Below are positions 11,661 through 21,605 of a stretch of DNA of 64,000 bases, one piece after another. Source of the stretch: Dendrophyllia cribrosa (lineage: Eukaryota > Cnidaria > Anthozoa > Scleractinia > Dendrophylliidae); the NCBI GenBank assembly GCA_024195265.1, contig JAJLRJ010000001.1:52452214-52516213 (forward strand). Direction: 5' to 3'. A program made the position numbers and the translations under genes. The first letter of the stretch is position 1. The number at the start of each line of letters is the position of its first letter. Under the pieces are notes generated by a model. It saw nothing but the letters and a program-made list of their open reading frames with translations. It did no database searches and was not told the DNA's origin.

Positions 11661-12196
11661 TATTCCACTGACATTGCTAATTATTTATTTTTTAAAATGC
11701 TTTTACTCCAAAAGTACAGCTGTTTGTATGTTTATACATGTAACTAGACAACGGCCACCAAGCAAAGCAGTTCTGGGCTAATAAATTTAATTCTCAAACT
11801 CATGAATAATTCATGACGAGAACACAAAGGAAAGCACTACCGTGAAGGAGGTTTTGAAATCGATTCTTAATTTGCATAGATTTTGACAATTTTATTCCTT
11901 CGTTTTCTTCGCATTTAACGATCAGTTTGAGAAGCTAATTAAACACTCGAAAAGTTTTTCATCCGATTTCCAAACATCTGCTGCGCCTCCTTTTTTGCAA
12001 ACCCACTTCTCGGTGTTTGTAAATCTGATGAAACACTGTTCTTCGTGTTTGATATATTACTTCAAGTATTCAAAGGCTCCTATGACCTAACTCGTAAATA
12101 TGGAACGCTCTTTTTATACTGAGTGGATGGGGGACCGGGAGTCATTTGTAAAAGTTCAGATAAAGCAGTTTTTTTGATAAACGATGAAAGCATCAA

Positions 12197-12640
12197 AAGG
12201 CCCGTTTACACAGCCGATTTTTGTGCAATTTTTGTCGCACTTGTAGATGCAATTTTTGTCGCGCGCAAGTTTCGTCTTCAAATCGCATGTGTAAACGGGC
12301 GGCGATTTCAGTCCGATTTGGACGCGATTTGTCGCGCGATGTCGCAGAGCTTTCGAACATGCGACTTGGCGGCGATTTTGGGGAAATCACAGCAAATCAA
12401 AGCAAATGTCGCGCCCGAATCACACAGGAAATCGTCGCTAGTTTACACTTGCGACAAAAGTTGCATTGGACAGCGCGACAAAAATCGCATCAAAAATCGT
12501 CAATGGAATTAAAATGGCAATGTTAACTTGCTATTTTAATTTCATTTGCAGTTTACAAATAAGCGTATGGGTTTCCTATGATCGATCTAAGCTTTTTGTT
12601 GTTTCACAGAGAATTACCCTGGGGACCAGAGGTTCTCTCG
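12197..12640. repeat. MITE-like repeat with GTTTACAC ends plus a short dispersed repeat
   Basis: 12197-12510 is a CG-rich stretch rich in TTTTTGTCGC and GGCGATTT words, with AAAGGCCCGTTTACACAGCC near its left side and TGTGTAAACGGGC inside. The ORFs in it are by-products of repetition. The next segment (about 12505-12620, TTTGCAGTTTACAAATAAGC) recurs at 46700-46790. No target duplication could be assigned. Confidence 0.4.
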
Positions 12641-12759
12641 CGGCACGCTTTCGTGAGAAGTCGGGGTCGGCTTTTCAAGCGGCAAAAATAAAGAGACATA
12701 AGGGGGGTTTAATATGAGAGTGACGAGAGCATGAAAAAAACCTCTGACGCCCAGGGTTT

Positions 12760-13145
12760 CAAAGAATTGATGAATAAACAAATTTCAAACATTACGTCAC
12801 CAGGTTCTCAATGCGTATTTGCGTCACGCTAAGACATTTATTTCAATCGTCAGCAGAAACAAAATTTGGTTTATGCCCCGAGCCCGAGAGCTTGATCGTA
12901 GACTACACATTTTAAAACATCATTTTACCGTGTTCTAGCGTTTACTTGAAAAATCTATCAGTAAAGACCGCAGATCGGTTTTAATTTTCCATATTGAGTT
13001 TGAAATCAAAGAATTGATGAACAAACTTATTTAAAACATAACATCATCTACATGTATTTCTCTCTCTTATTTCAAACAATGCGTATTTGTGTCACGCTAG
13101 GACATGTTTTTAATGCATTTAAACAAAACTTGGTTTACTTGAACT
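12760..13145. repeat. Local tandem duplication, about 245-bp spacing
   Basis: Two diverged copies start CAAAGAATTGATGAA at about 12761 and 13008; each also has AATGCGTATTTG, GTCACGCTA, GACAT and TTTGGTTTA in the same order. No coding potential. Confidence 0.5.
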
Positions 13146-13506
13146 TCACACACATTCATCAACAACATTTGCCGTTCTGAAGCGTTTTCCTAACCTTTGA
13201 AAATCCACTTGAAGTCCTCCAGAGCATACGGTGGATCCCGGTGTGAAAATTGTTGCCAAATTCGAAAAAAATATATTATCTTGATGACAAAGAAGATAAA
13301 GATAATGATCAACTTCATTATAGTTAGCCAAAATAGGATGTCTTATAGTTGGCGTTTGTAACAATCATAAGAAAAATGCAGCAGTGGAATGATTTAATGG
13401 AAATTTTAATTATACAGTACAGACTAATTTGATTGGATTATAACAGTAATTGGCACATCGACAGTAATCGACGGCAAATTAAGTGAGTTAAATTGTTGTA
13501 CCAAAA

Positions 13507-14442
13507 TCACTCAGAAGATGGAGACAAAGCTCTTGACATCCAATTAATTGCCTTCAGAGTGACCTCATATCCCAAGAAAAGTGCAGCTCCCTCAGGGGCA
13601 GCCCTTAGCAGCACTGGAACTAACCCTTTATATAAAGCAAACGCGCCTTCATTACGCAGCAACTCCCTCAGTGCATCCCTAACTCCCCGGGGATATTTTC
13701 CTTCGGGTGCTGTCCAAATACGGCTTGTCAGCATGTCCCCTGGAAGACCCACTAACCACCAAATTGTGTCAGCCACGGCTCCGGCAATGAGAACCGGAAG
13801 GAAGCCTACATCATTACGTGAAGTACCCGCGGGAGTAAGCGCCCTTATTAGGTACTCATAAGATACAAAATAGCAGCCTGTTGAGGGTGCTGTAAGAAGA
13901 TTTGCCGAGAGCCCTCTATAAAGTCCTCGTATGCCATTAGTACGAAAAATGTGAAAAGCTAGCGTTGCTGGTCCTTTGAAGTGTAAACTAGCACTGGACA
14001 TTTGCTGCACCTGAAGCCGACATTTGACAAGGTAGAAGGGAACAACTATGGCCGCCACACAAGTACCAGAAAATATACCAGCGTTAAAAATTTCCATCGG
14101 CGTTAGTGTATCAAAGTTCTGATCTTTGCTCTGGAGCTTCAGACCCATTCCATAGCCCCAGAACGTCAAACTGGCAACTGGAACGGACACAAGTAAGTGA
14201 GTTGACAGACCCCTGAACAAAGCCAACGCTCCTTCTTTCCTAACAGTCTGTGTAATACAATCCAGCGTACCACGGAACTTTGTTTTCTGGGCGAGGATTG
14301 CCGTTGTCTGGAGACGGACCTTGATGGTATCAAGCGGATGTCCAACAGTCACGGATATCAGGCCGCCCACTGTCCCTGCTACTGTGTAGCTGATGGGTGA
14401 ATGGATTTTGGAATGTTCCACCTTGATACTCGTATCTCCCAT
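13507..14442 (-). CDS. Mitochondrial carrier, SLC25 family, carnitine/acylcarnitine-carrier-like (copy 2)
   Basis: Intact 311-residue tandem paralogue of the carrier at 10189-11124, with about 13 substitutions. It keeps the same unusual Tyr137 and Thr239. Distinctive changes cluster around residues 199-237: T199I, D210N, L214F, V219I, S222A, G225D and V237M. G225D puts an acidic residue in the small-residue face of transmembrane helix 5, which could affect packing or transport; this is an inference. The acceptor-like CTTTTTCAACAG before the ATG is conserved. The close AATAAA of copy 1 is missing. Its 5' flank is broken by a 1.08-kb inverted-repeat element (14700-15780), about 260 bp from the start codon. 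Long reading frames on the opposite strand are shadows. Confidence 0.86.
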   Translation of the reverse strand: MGDTSIKVEHSKIHSPISYTVAGTVGGLISVTVGHPLDTIKVRLQTTAILAQKTKFRGTLDCITQTVRKEGALALFRGLSTHLLVSVPVASLTFWGYGMGLKLQSKDQNFDTLTPMEIFNAGIFSGTCVAAIVVPFYLVKCRLQVQQMSSASLHFKGPATLAFHIFRTNGIRGLYRGLSANLLTAPSTGCYFVSYEYLIRALTPAGTSRNDVGFLPVLIAGAVADTIWWLVGLPGDMLTSRIWTAPEGKYPRGVRDALRELLRNEGAFALYKGLVPVLLRAAPEGAALFLGYEVTLKAINWMSRALSPSSE

Positions 14443-14699
14443 TTTGACAGAGAACTGTTGAAAAAGTCAGCGTTAGCATTCTTTTTTTTGCTCTTTCTTA
14501 ACATTTAATCCAATTGATAGAGAAAGTTAACAAAATATGTTTCACATAACATTTCTCTTAAGTCTTATGAATACTAAAACTCACAAAAACACTTCATGTG
14601 GCATGCAGAGATACTCTTAATATAACATGGATAAGGCACTTTCCTGGCAGAAATCTTAGAAAAAGGATCAGATGGAATTTTGCAATATTTGATCCTGAC

Positions 14700-15780
14700 T
14701 AATATATATAGATAGGCTTAGCCTAACAGCGTCGCCCTCTGATCAAGCTTAACTAAGGTGAAACTTAACTTAGGTGAAAGGTCGGAAGCACAAGAATTAA
14801 GATTGACTACCGGCTATTTTTCAATTTTAGCAATTCTCAAAAACAGTATTACCCGACCGTCTACCTGTACATTTAGACCGTACAAAAGTTCACTTTCCGA
14901 ATAAAATACAGTTGTTGCTTGTCAAAAAATGCCCGAGAAACTGATTTGGAAATCAAAATTGCAAAAATACACAAACATATTTGTATAAGGTGACGCAAGT
15001 ATAAAATCTAAGTCTTGTTTTGTTTACATCATTTCATAAACTTTATTTAAATGTCAAAAGACCGCCTAGCCAGGGAGAAATCTCCCTTACTAATATGGGG
15101 ACATTCTAAAAATTAGATTAAAATAAATAAATAGTTACTAGTAATAATTAAAAAACTATGTACAATAAGATATCTAAACTATTTACAATAAAATTACAAT
15201 TTAAGCCTAAAAAGCACTGAAATTACATAAATTCGCTTTTCAATCTATGTAATGAATGAACAAACACATAAAAATGGACAACACAGTCTTCTTTCGGAAA
15301 ATTTTATTCAAATCTCCATTAGTTTATGTTTAAAAGCAAAACGAGTACCATTAATAGAGAACTTAACATCCACGACGTACGAGACGACGACGACGTCTAT
15401 AGACCGCGGGAGGACTGGACTCAAGCAAGATTTTATACTCGCGTCGCCTTATGCAAATATGTTTGTGTATTTTTGCAATTTTGATTTCCAAATCAGTTTC
15501 TCGGGCATTTTTTGACAAGCAACAACTGTATTTTATTCGGAAAGTAGTCGTAATAGTTATTCTAGACGGAGAAAAAGTTGTTTTTGTGAACTTTTGTACG
15601 GTCTAAATGTACAGACAGACGGTCGGGTAATACTGTTTTTGAGAATGGCTAAAATTGAAAAATAGCCCGGTAGTCAATCTTAATTCTTGTGCTTCCGACC
15701 TTTCAACTAAGTTAAGTTTCACCTTAGTTAAGCTTGATCAGAGGGCGACGCTGTTAGGTTAAGCCTATCTATATATATTA
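14700..15780. mobile_element. Long-TIR element, 1.08 kb, in the 5' flank of SLC25 copy 2
   Basis: Arms of about 330 bp are inverted copies: the ends read TAATATATATAGATAGGC and its mirror. The interior keeps a piece of an ORF ([14 protein letters not shown]...). The same family occurs at 51713-52338. The uninterrupted sequence (TCCTGACTAGG) is seen in the flank of copy 1, so the insertion post-dates the gene duplication. Confidence 0.75.
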
Positions 15781-16175
15781 GAAACTTTAATTTGGACGTC
15801 ATAAGTTCAGTCTGATGTCAGGATCTTATCAGGGTTTTAATAAAATCCTGTGTGAAACTTTTACCAGGAAGAAAAAAAGCAATTCAAAAGTGTCACACTA
15901 GGCATCTCACTGTAACAATAGTATAATTGTCATACTCAAGCTGGATGCCTCCTACACATTTTTAAGAGAGAAAAGTAATTTTTTTTTCACTCCAAGAAAT
16001 TTTTTCATTAAAACCGCATTTTTAAAAGTAAAAAGTAATGTTATTTACATTGTTCAGAAGTATAACATTTGCACTGATAATTGCTTTTACTCCAAAGACT
16101 ACAGCTGTATGAATGTTTATACAATGTAACAAGTGAAATGCCACCAAGCAAAGTAGTTCTAGGCTAATAAATTAA

Positions 16176-16555
16176 ATTCAAGTAAAAACAACACTCAATG
16201 ATACCATCTACAGATCCAAAGACTCTAGGTAGAACTGTATATTATTGCCAAGCAAGTTGAGGAAAATAAGCCCCATTTTGAATGAAATATGGACTTAAAA
16301 AGAGCAGATTAATTTATCACAAGACAGTAACAAACATTACTAATACCCAAGTGTAACATATTGTGACATCTCGTCAAGAAGAAACAGTTGCTTCATCCCT
16401 GGCCATTCCCAAACTACAGTTCAGAATAATAATCTCATGACTACATGGGAACTCTTCTTTAAGTCTGAAGTATGTCTACTGTTTGTTGTTGTGTTTTTTT
16501 TTAAAGCACAAAACATAATTTATGCATCTAGCAACAAGCATGGCCAGTTTCAACA
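16176..16555. other. Intergenic, no feature recognised
   Basis: AT-rich single-copy-looking DNA between the segmental duplication and the minisatellite. Nothing supported. Confidence 0.3.
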
Positions 16556-18340
16556 GGCAATAAGGAGGGGGCTTCGAGTGAATGAGGAGGGGGCCTGGAG
16601 TAAATAGGGAGGGGGGTTGGAGTGAATAAGGAGGGGTTTGGAGTGCATAAGGAAGGGGGTGTAGTGTTTGGAGTGAAAAAGAAGGGGGCTTGAAGTGAAT
16701 AAGGAGGGGGTTGAAGTGAATAAGGAAGGGGTTTGGAGTGAATAAGGAAGGGGCTTGGAGTGAATAAGGAGGGGGCTTGGAGTGAATAAGGAGGGGGGTT
16801 GGAGTAAATAAGGAGGGGGCTTGGAGTGAATATTAGGAGGGGACTTAAGGTGAACAACGAGGGGGTTTGGAGTGAATATGGAGGGGACTTGGAGTGAATA
16901 AGGAGGGGACTTGGAGTGAATAAGGAGGGGACTTGGAGTGAATAAGGAGGGGACTTGGAGTGAATAAGGAGGGGACTTGGAGTGAATAAGGAGGGGACTT
17001 GGAGTGAATAAGGAAGGGGCTTGGAATAAATAAGGAAGAGGCTTGAAATGAATAAGGAGGGGGCTTAGAATGAATGAGGGGGTTTGTAGTGAATAAGGAG
17101 GGGGTTTGGAGTGAATAAGGAGGGGGCTTGTAGTGAATAAGGAGGGGGTTTGTAGTGAATAAGGAGGGGGTTTGTAGTGAACAAGGAGGGGGTTTGTAGT
17201 GAATAAGGAGGGGGTTTGGAGTGAATAAGGAGGGGGTTTGGAGTGAATAAGGAGGGGGTTTGGAGTGAATAAGAAGGGGTTTTGGAGTGAATAAGGAGGG
17301 GGTTTGGAGTGAATAAGGAGCAGGTTTGGAGTGAATAAGGAGGGGGCTTGTAGTGAATAAGGAGGGGTTTTGTAGTGATTAAGGAGAGGTTTTGGAGTGA
17401 ATAAGGAGGGGTTTTGGAGTGAATAAGGAGGGGTTTTGGAGTGAATAAGGAGGGGTTTTGGAGTGAATAAGGAGCAGGTTTGGAGTGAATAAGGAGGGGA
17501 CGTGGAGTGAATAAGGAGGGGGTTTGGAGTGAATAAGGAGGGGTTTTGGAGTGAATAAGGAGGGTTTTGGAGTGAATAAGGAGGGGTTTTGGAGTGAATA
17601 AGGAGGGGTTTTGGAGTGAATAAGGAGGGGTTTTGGAGTGAATAAGGAGGGGTTTTGGAGTGAATAAGGAGGGGTTTTGGAGTGAATAAGGAGGGGGTTT
17701 GTAGTGAATAAGGAGGGGGTTTGTAGTGAATAAGGAGGGGGTTTGTAGTGAATAAGGAGGGGGCTTGTAGTGAATAAGGAGGGGGTTTGTAGTGAATAAG
17801 GAGGGGGCTTGTAGTGAATAAGGAGGGGTTTTGGAGTGAATAAGGAGGGGGCTTGTAGTGAATAAGGAGGGGTTTTGGAGTGAATAAGGAGGGGTTTTGG
17901 AGTGAATAAGGAGGGGTTTTGGAGTGAATAAGGAGGGGTTTTGGAGTGAATAAGGCGCAGGTTTGGAGTGAATAAGGAGGGGACTTGGAGTGAATAAGGA
18001 GGGGGTTTGGAGTGAATAAGGAGGGGTTTTGGAGTGAATAAGGAGGGGTTTTGGAGTGAATAAGGAGGGGTTTTGGAGTGAATAAGGAGGGGTTTTGGAG
18101 TGAATAAGGAGGGGTTTTGGAGTGAATAAGGAGCAGGTTTGGAGTGAATAAGGAGGGGACTTGGAGTGAATAAGGAGGGGGTTTGTAGTGAATAAGGAGG
18201 GGACTTGGAGTGAATAAGGAGGGGGTTTGGAGTGAATAAGGAGGGGGTTTGGAGTAAATGAGGACGGGGCTTGTAGTAAATAAAGAGGGGAGCCTGGTGT
18301 AAAAAAGGAAAGCGCCTGGAGTGAATAAGGAGAGGGCAAG
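16556..18340. repeat. 22-bp G-rich minisatellite, about 80 copies
   Basis: The unit on the plus strand is approximately GGAGTGAATAAGGAGGGGGTTT with small changes (GGGGTTTT, GGGGACTT, GCAGGTTT, TTGTAGTG). Variant units recur in the same order (GCAGG unit, then GGGGACTT, then GGGGGTTT, then several GGGGTTTT) near 17316, 17472, 17953 and 18130, which points to higher-order block duplication. Because 22 is not a multiple of three, all minus-strand frames read through the same 22-residue repeat. The three long overlapping minus-strand frames here (up to 619 codons) are therefore not taken as genes. The strand is purine-rich with frequent G4-5 runs. Confidence 0.95.
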
Positions 18341-18888
18341 GAATAATAATGGGGATCTGGTGTGAACGGTTGACAAATTTGGAAAAAAATGTATTTTCTT
18401 TATGAACAAGAAGGCAAATCCTTATTAGGAAACACACTTTCCCAACAAGGATATGATTTTTAGATGTGAATTGTGCCATTGCCATTTTCTCTTCACTGAA
18501 AGAGGGGTCAAAAGTACTTGATCGAAACAACAGTGCTCATAGGAAATGCTTACTAAAATTACCAAGATTTCCTCAGATCTTCCATGGTTTTACTTCCTAA
18601 AGTATTGAAAATACCTTTTTCAAAAAAGTGGCAAGGATAGGGTTTGTAAGAGTATTCAACAAAAAAGCAAAGGTAAAATCTAAAGTTACTTAAATAAACG
18701 TGATTTGGTGAAAACTGTCTAAAATCCAAGAAAGCAAAGAGCAGTTTCAATATTATTATAACATACATGTAATGCCAACAGTCTTAGTAAAGATAATCAT
18801 TCTTTCTACTTCTGATGCATATTGTTCTGTTGAAAGGTGAAAAGGCAAAAAATGTAGGTGATAACTGTCTGCATTACTCATCAACAAC
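18341..18888. other. Intergenic, no feature recognised
   Basis: No ORF with family features, splice structure or repeats that I could identify. Confidence 0.3.
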
Positions 18889-19615
18889 AGGGGCGTAGCC
18901 AGGGGAGGGTTAAGGGGTTCCAGAACCCCCCTTTTAGGTTCTGACTATAGCATATTTTCAAGAGAACAAAAGAAAAACATGAATGGAACCCCCCTTTCAC
19001 CCGGATCAGATCTTCGCTTCTTAAGAAAAGAAAAATAGGTTAAAAAGGCATCACATATTATATTGGGGGTTTATGATTAAAGGATGCGTAATACAGGCCT
19101 CCTGTGTATGCGAGCCTGCGATGTGGGATTCAGCGCCTTTGTCTAGTTTCTCGAGAGGGAAACCCCGTGCAAGCTGCTTTGCAGTACTATGCAGATGACT
19201 TTCCATCAGTCCAGGTTGCCAATGTAGAAATCGTCCATTGGCGGCGCAAATGGCTAAGTGCGCCAGCGGATCAAGAACCACCCAGCAGTGCAGTTCAGGC
19301 TTTGGCAGAATGTGACCGTGAATTCTATCCAAATGTACACGGGTTGCTGCAAATTTTATGTACGTTGCCAATAACATCAGCAGAATGTGAGCGACCTTTC
19401 AGTACATTGCGCCAGCTAGACATACTTGCAGGCGACCATGACCAGCGAGCGAGAGTCTGGATTTGCTCTAATGAACATACATTACAGTAGGCAAATGACA
19501 TTAGTGCAACAATCAACATCTTTGCACGATATGCAGTCTCAGACAACCTAATTGTCCAAAATTTCCCAGGGGGGATGCCCCAAAACCCCCCTAAAAGCTC
19601 GCGCCTATGGCGCGC
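18889..19615 (+). mobile_element. Internally deleted hAT transposon remnant
   Basis: The left part (18889-19020) starts CAGGGGCGTAGCCAGGGG and carries G/C-rich subterminal sequence. A transposase C-terminal fragment follows, and the right part has CCCAGGGGGGATGCCCC before 19615. The exact right end and target duplication are unclear. Confidence 0.6.
19100..19560 (+). pseudogene. hAT transposase fragment (C-terminal dimerisation domain), frameshifted
   Basis: The reading frame gives FYPNVHGLLQILCTLP, ITSAECERPFSTLRQL, the signature of the hAT C-terminal dimerisation region (as in ZMYM-type and 52-kDa-repressor-like transposase proteins). About position 19414 the frame breaks: the family's continuation (MTSERESGFALMNIHY) is in another frame downstream. 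The N-terminal DNA-binding and most of the catalytic region are missing, so it is a dead copy. Confidence 0.75.
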
Positions 19616-19835
19616 ATAAAATTGCACATCCAAGCTATTATCATTTAAAACTATCCTATTGTATATACAATATATATAAAAGATTGAAGATTATCACTAT
19701 TAGTGATATTTAGAATATAATACAATACAATACATTGACAACAAAATTGTTTGGATAAGAGTACATTCACAAAACTTCCTTTGGGTTATTTTTTTTTACA
19801 CTAATTTATGTAAACAAAGGGAACATTCTCTTTTT

Positions 19836-19993
19836 TTTTTGTGGAGTAAGGAAAACTCTGGTAACTGGAGAAAAACCCTAGGAGCAAGGACGAGAACCAC
19901 AAAAAACTGGATCCACATATGGCATCGCCTTTACGATTTGAACCAGGGCAACACTGGTGGGAGGTGAGTGCTCTCACCACCCCTGATCCTCTA
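19836..19993 (-). mobile_element. tRNA-derived SINE, reverse copy
   Basis: On the minus strand it reads AGTGGTGAGAGCACTCACC..., then a B box-like GGTTCAAATCGTAAAG, CCATATGTGGATCCAG and TTTTTCTCCAGTT. It is the same family as 11441-11660 in the opposite orientation and more diverged. Confidence 0.7.
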
Positions 19994-20697
19994 TAACTGA
20001 GTATGACAATGTTCCAGTGATCAGATCACACAGGGAGCATGCTGAGGTGGAAATATAATAACTCATTTACTGTAAAGGGTCATATTCCAAAACATTTCAG
20101 AAAACCTCTAACCCCAGTAGTGGGTATTCCTTCTTACAGGGGGCTGTTGAAATTTTTTTCAAGAAGCACTAAGACATAAGTGTAGGGTTTTCAGATGTTA
20201 TCTCCAAAGGTGCTGTTCCCTAGGCCAGATAAATAAAATAAAATGGAATGCTCAAAAACCAAAACCCAAACCTATTCGTAATAACTACATACAAAAGACT
20301 TGTCAATTGATATAATTTATAACATTGAATGGGACAGTTGTATCCCATTCGAGTTCATTTAAGGTTACTTTATACCGGTTTAATTTGTATTATGCAATTC
20401 TTGCATAAGCTTTACAAGTTCACTGGGATCGAGGCATGCCATAAAGGTCCATAAAGCTTTTTTTAAAACTGTACTGCTACAAATACATTACGCTTCATTA
20501 TCAAAATGAAAAGCTTACCTCTACAAATTAAAATAAAGCTTTTTGCTTGATCTGATGACAATGATCTACGCACCAAGTGAACATGAAGTCTATTTTAATA
20601 TCGCACCGTGTTTGCCCGCCATGTTTGTTTTAGCCGCTTGTTAGTTTGCTCGCGGGCTCATTCTCGTGGCTCTGGAGACGAGAATGTCGCGGGCTTA
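19994..20697. other. Intergenic, no feature recognised
   Basis: A short imperfect mirror of GCGGGCT / GACGAGAATG words lies at 20650-20695, next to the following MITE. Nothing else supported. Confidence 0.3.
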
Positions 20698-21080
20698 ACC
20701 GCGGTCAAACGAGAGAAATTTGCAGAAGTTAAGCAAAGTACTTAAAAAGTTAAGGTTGTTATTTTCACTGTTTAAAGTTTAATATATTGCTAATACACTG
20801 TCAATTTACCAAACGTTTTGAAAGTTTACTAAAAAAGTTCTAAGCGTTTAAAAACTGTGAACTGCAGATTTGTCGGCGCCATTTGCCAACCTGATAATTT
20901 TGATCAGGCGCAAAGAGTTTTGGTCAGTTTTCAAGGGAAAAAAGCTCATCATTTTTAGAAAAATTAAAAGATAGTGACGTCAACTAATTTTGTTTATTCA
21001 TCCCTGCCTGTATTTCCATTTAATATTAAATAAAATCCCACTAAATAAACCGTAAAACGCCTCGGACGTTTGACCGCGGT
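20698..21080. mobile_element. 383-bp MITE with ACCGCGGTCAAACG ends, copy 1
   Basis: Both ends carry ACCGCGGTCAAACG in inverted orientation. A same-length copy in the opposite orientation is at 30078-30460. No ORF; target duplication not visible. Confidence 0.75.
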
Positions 21081-21238
21081 GGAGTCGCGGGCTTTGTTTC
21101 TGTGAAACGTTCGAGTGCATTCTCGACTCCAGAGCTTTTCTCCTTTGTGCATGACTGGAGACTGTGAACGCCAAAAAAAAAATTAAATACCGAGAGCTCT
21201 GGGGTCGAGAAAGGCTAGAGTGACTCTTGGTCAAGCTC

Positions 21239-21605
21239 AAATCATACCGCCCAGAAGGACGTCGGACACCTGGAGACTTATATAACGGAGTAACTGGTTA
21301 GCTTTCAGTTGATGGGTAGCAGTTTATATACATGTAGTTAAATTTAGGACTAAGCAACCCGAGAAGCTAGGTGGTACAGTGGTACGGTAGGCTATGTAAG
21401 TTTTAAAAGCGCTTTAATAACATTTTTTAAACATATTCATATGTAGGCCTAAGCCTAGCTTGAGGTCACAGGTTCAATCCTGAGTGGGGATTTTAGATTT
21501 TCTTTTTTACACTTAAAAATTTATTGAAAATAAAATTCTAAGTGTCGACATTACGTTATATAAGTCTCAATAAGGTGTCCGACGTCCTTCTGGACGGTAT
21601 GATTT
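21239..21605. mobile_element. TIR element of 367 bp with a tRNA-like interior
   Basis: About 48-bp inverted repeats begin AAATCATACCGCCCAGAAGG on the left and mirror on the right. The inside has AGGTGGTACAGTGGTACGG (A box-like) and GGTCACAGGTTCAATCCTG (a good B box) followed by a TTTTCTTTTTT stretch, so a tRNA-derived unit may be carried by a DNA-type element. Confidence 0.6.

Larger units (their letters stand above)
13456..16175. repeat. Second copy of a segmental duplication containing the SLC25 gene
   Basis: Matches 10144-11795. Homology starts at ATCGACAGTAAT in the 3' flank (10144 and 13456), covers the whole gene, and continues 5' past it to CTTTTACTCC and GGCTAATAAATT (11700-11795 and 16084-16175). 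Copy 1 is interrupted by the SINE at 11441; copy 2 is interrupted by the element at 14700-15780. The duplicated unit without inserts is about 1.4-1.6 kb. Confidence 0.75.

Noticed and set aside
16550..18409. Overlapping minus-strand ORFs of 619, 424 and 383 codons with SLFTPSPLLIHSK-like repeats
   Set aside because: They are the 22-bp minisatellite read in three frames; no start context, splice sites or non-repeat domain.
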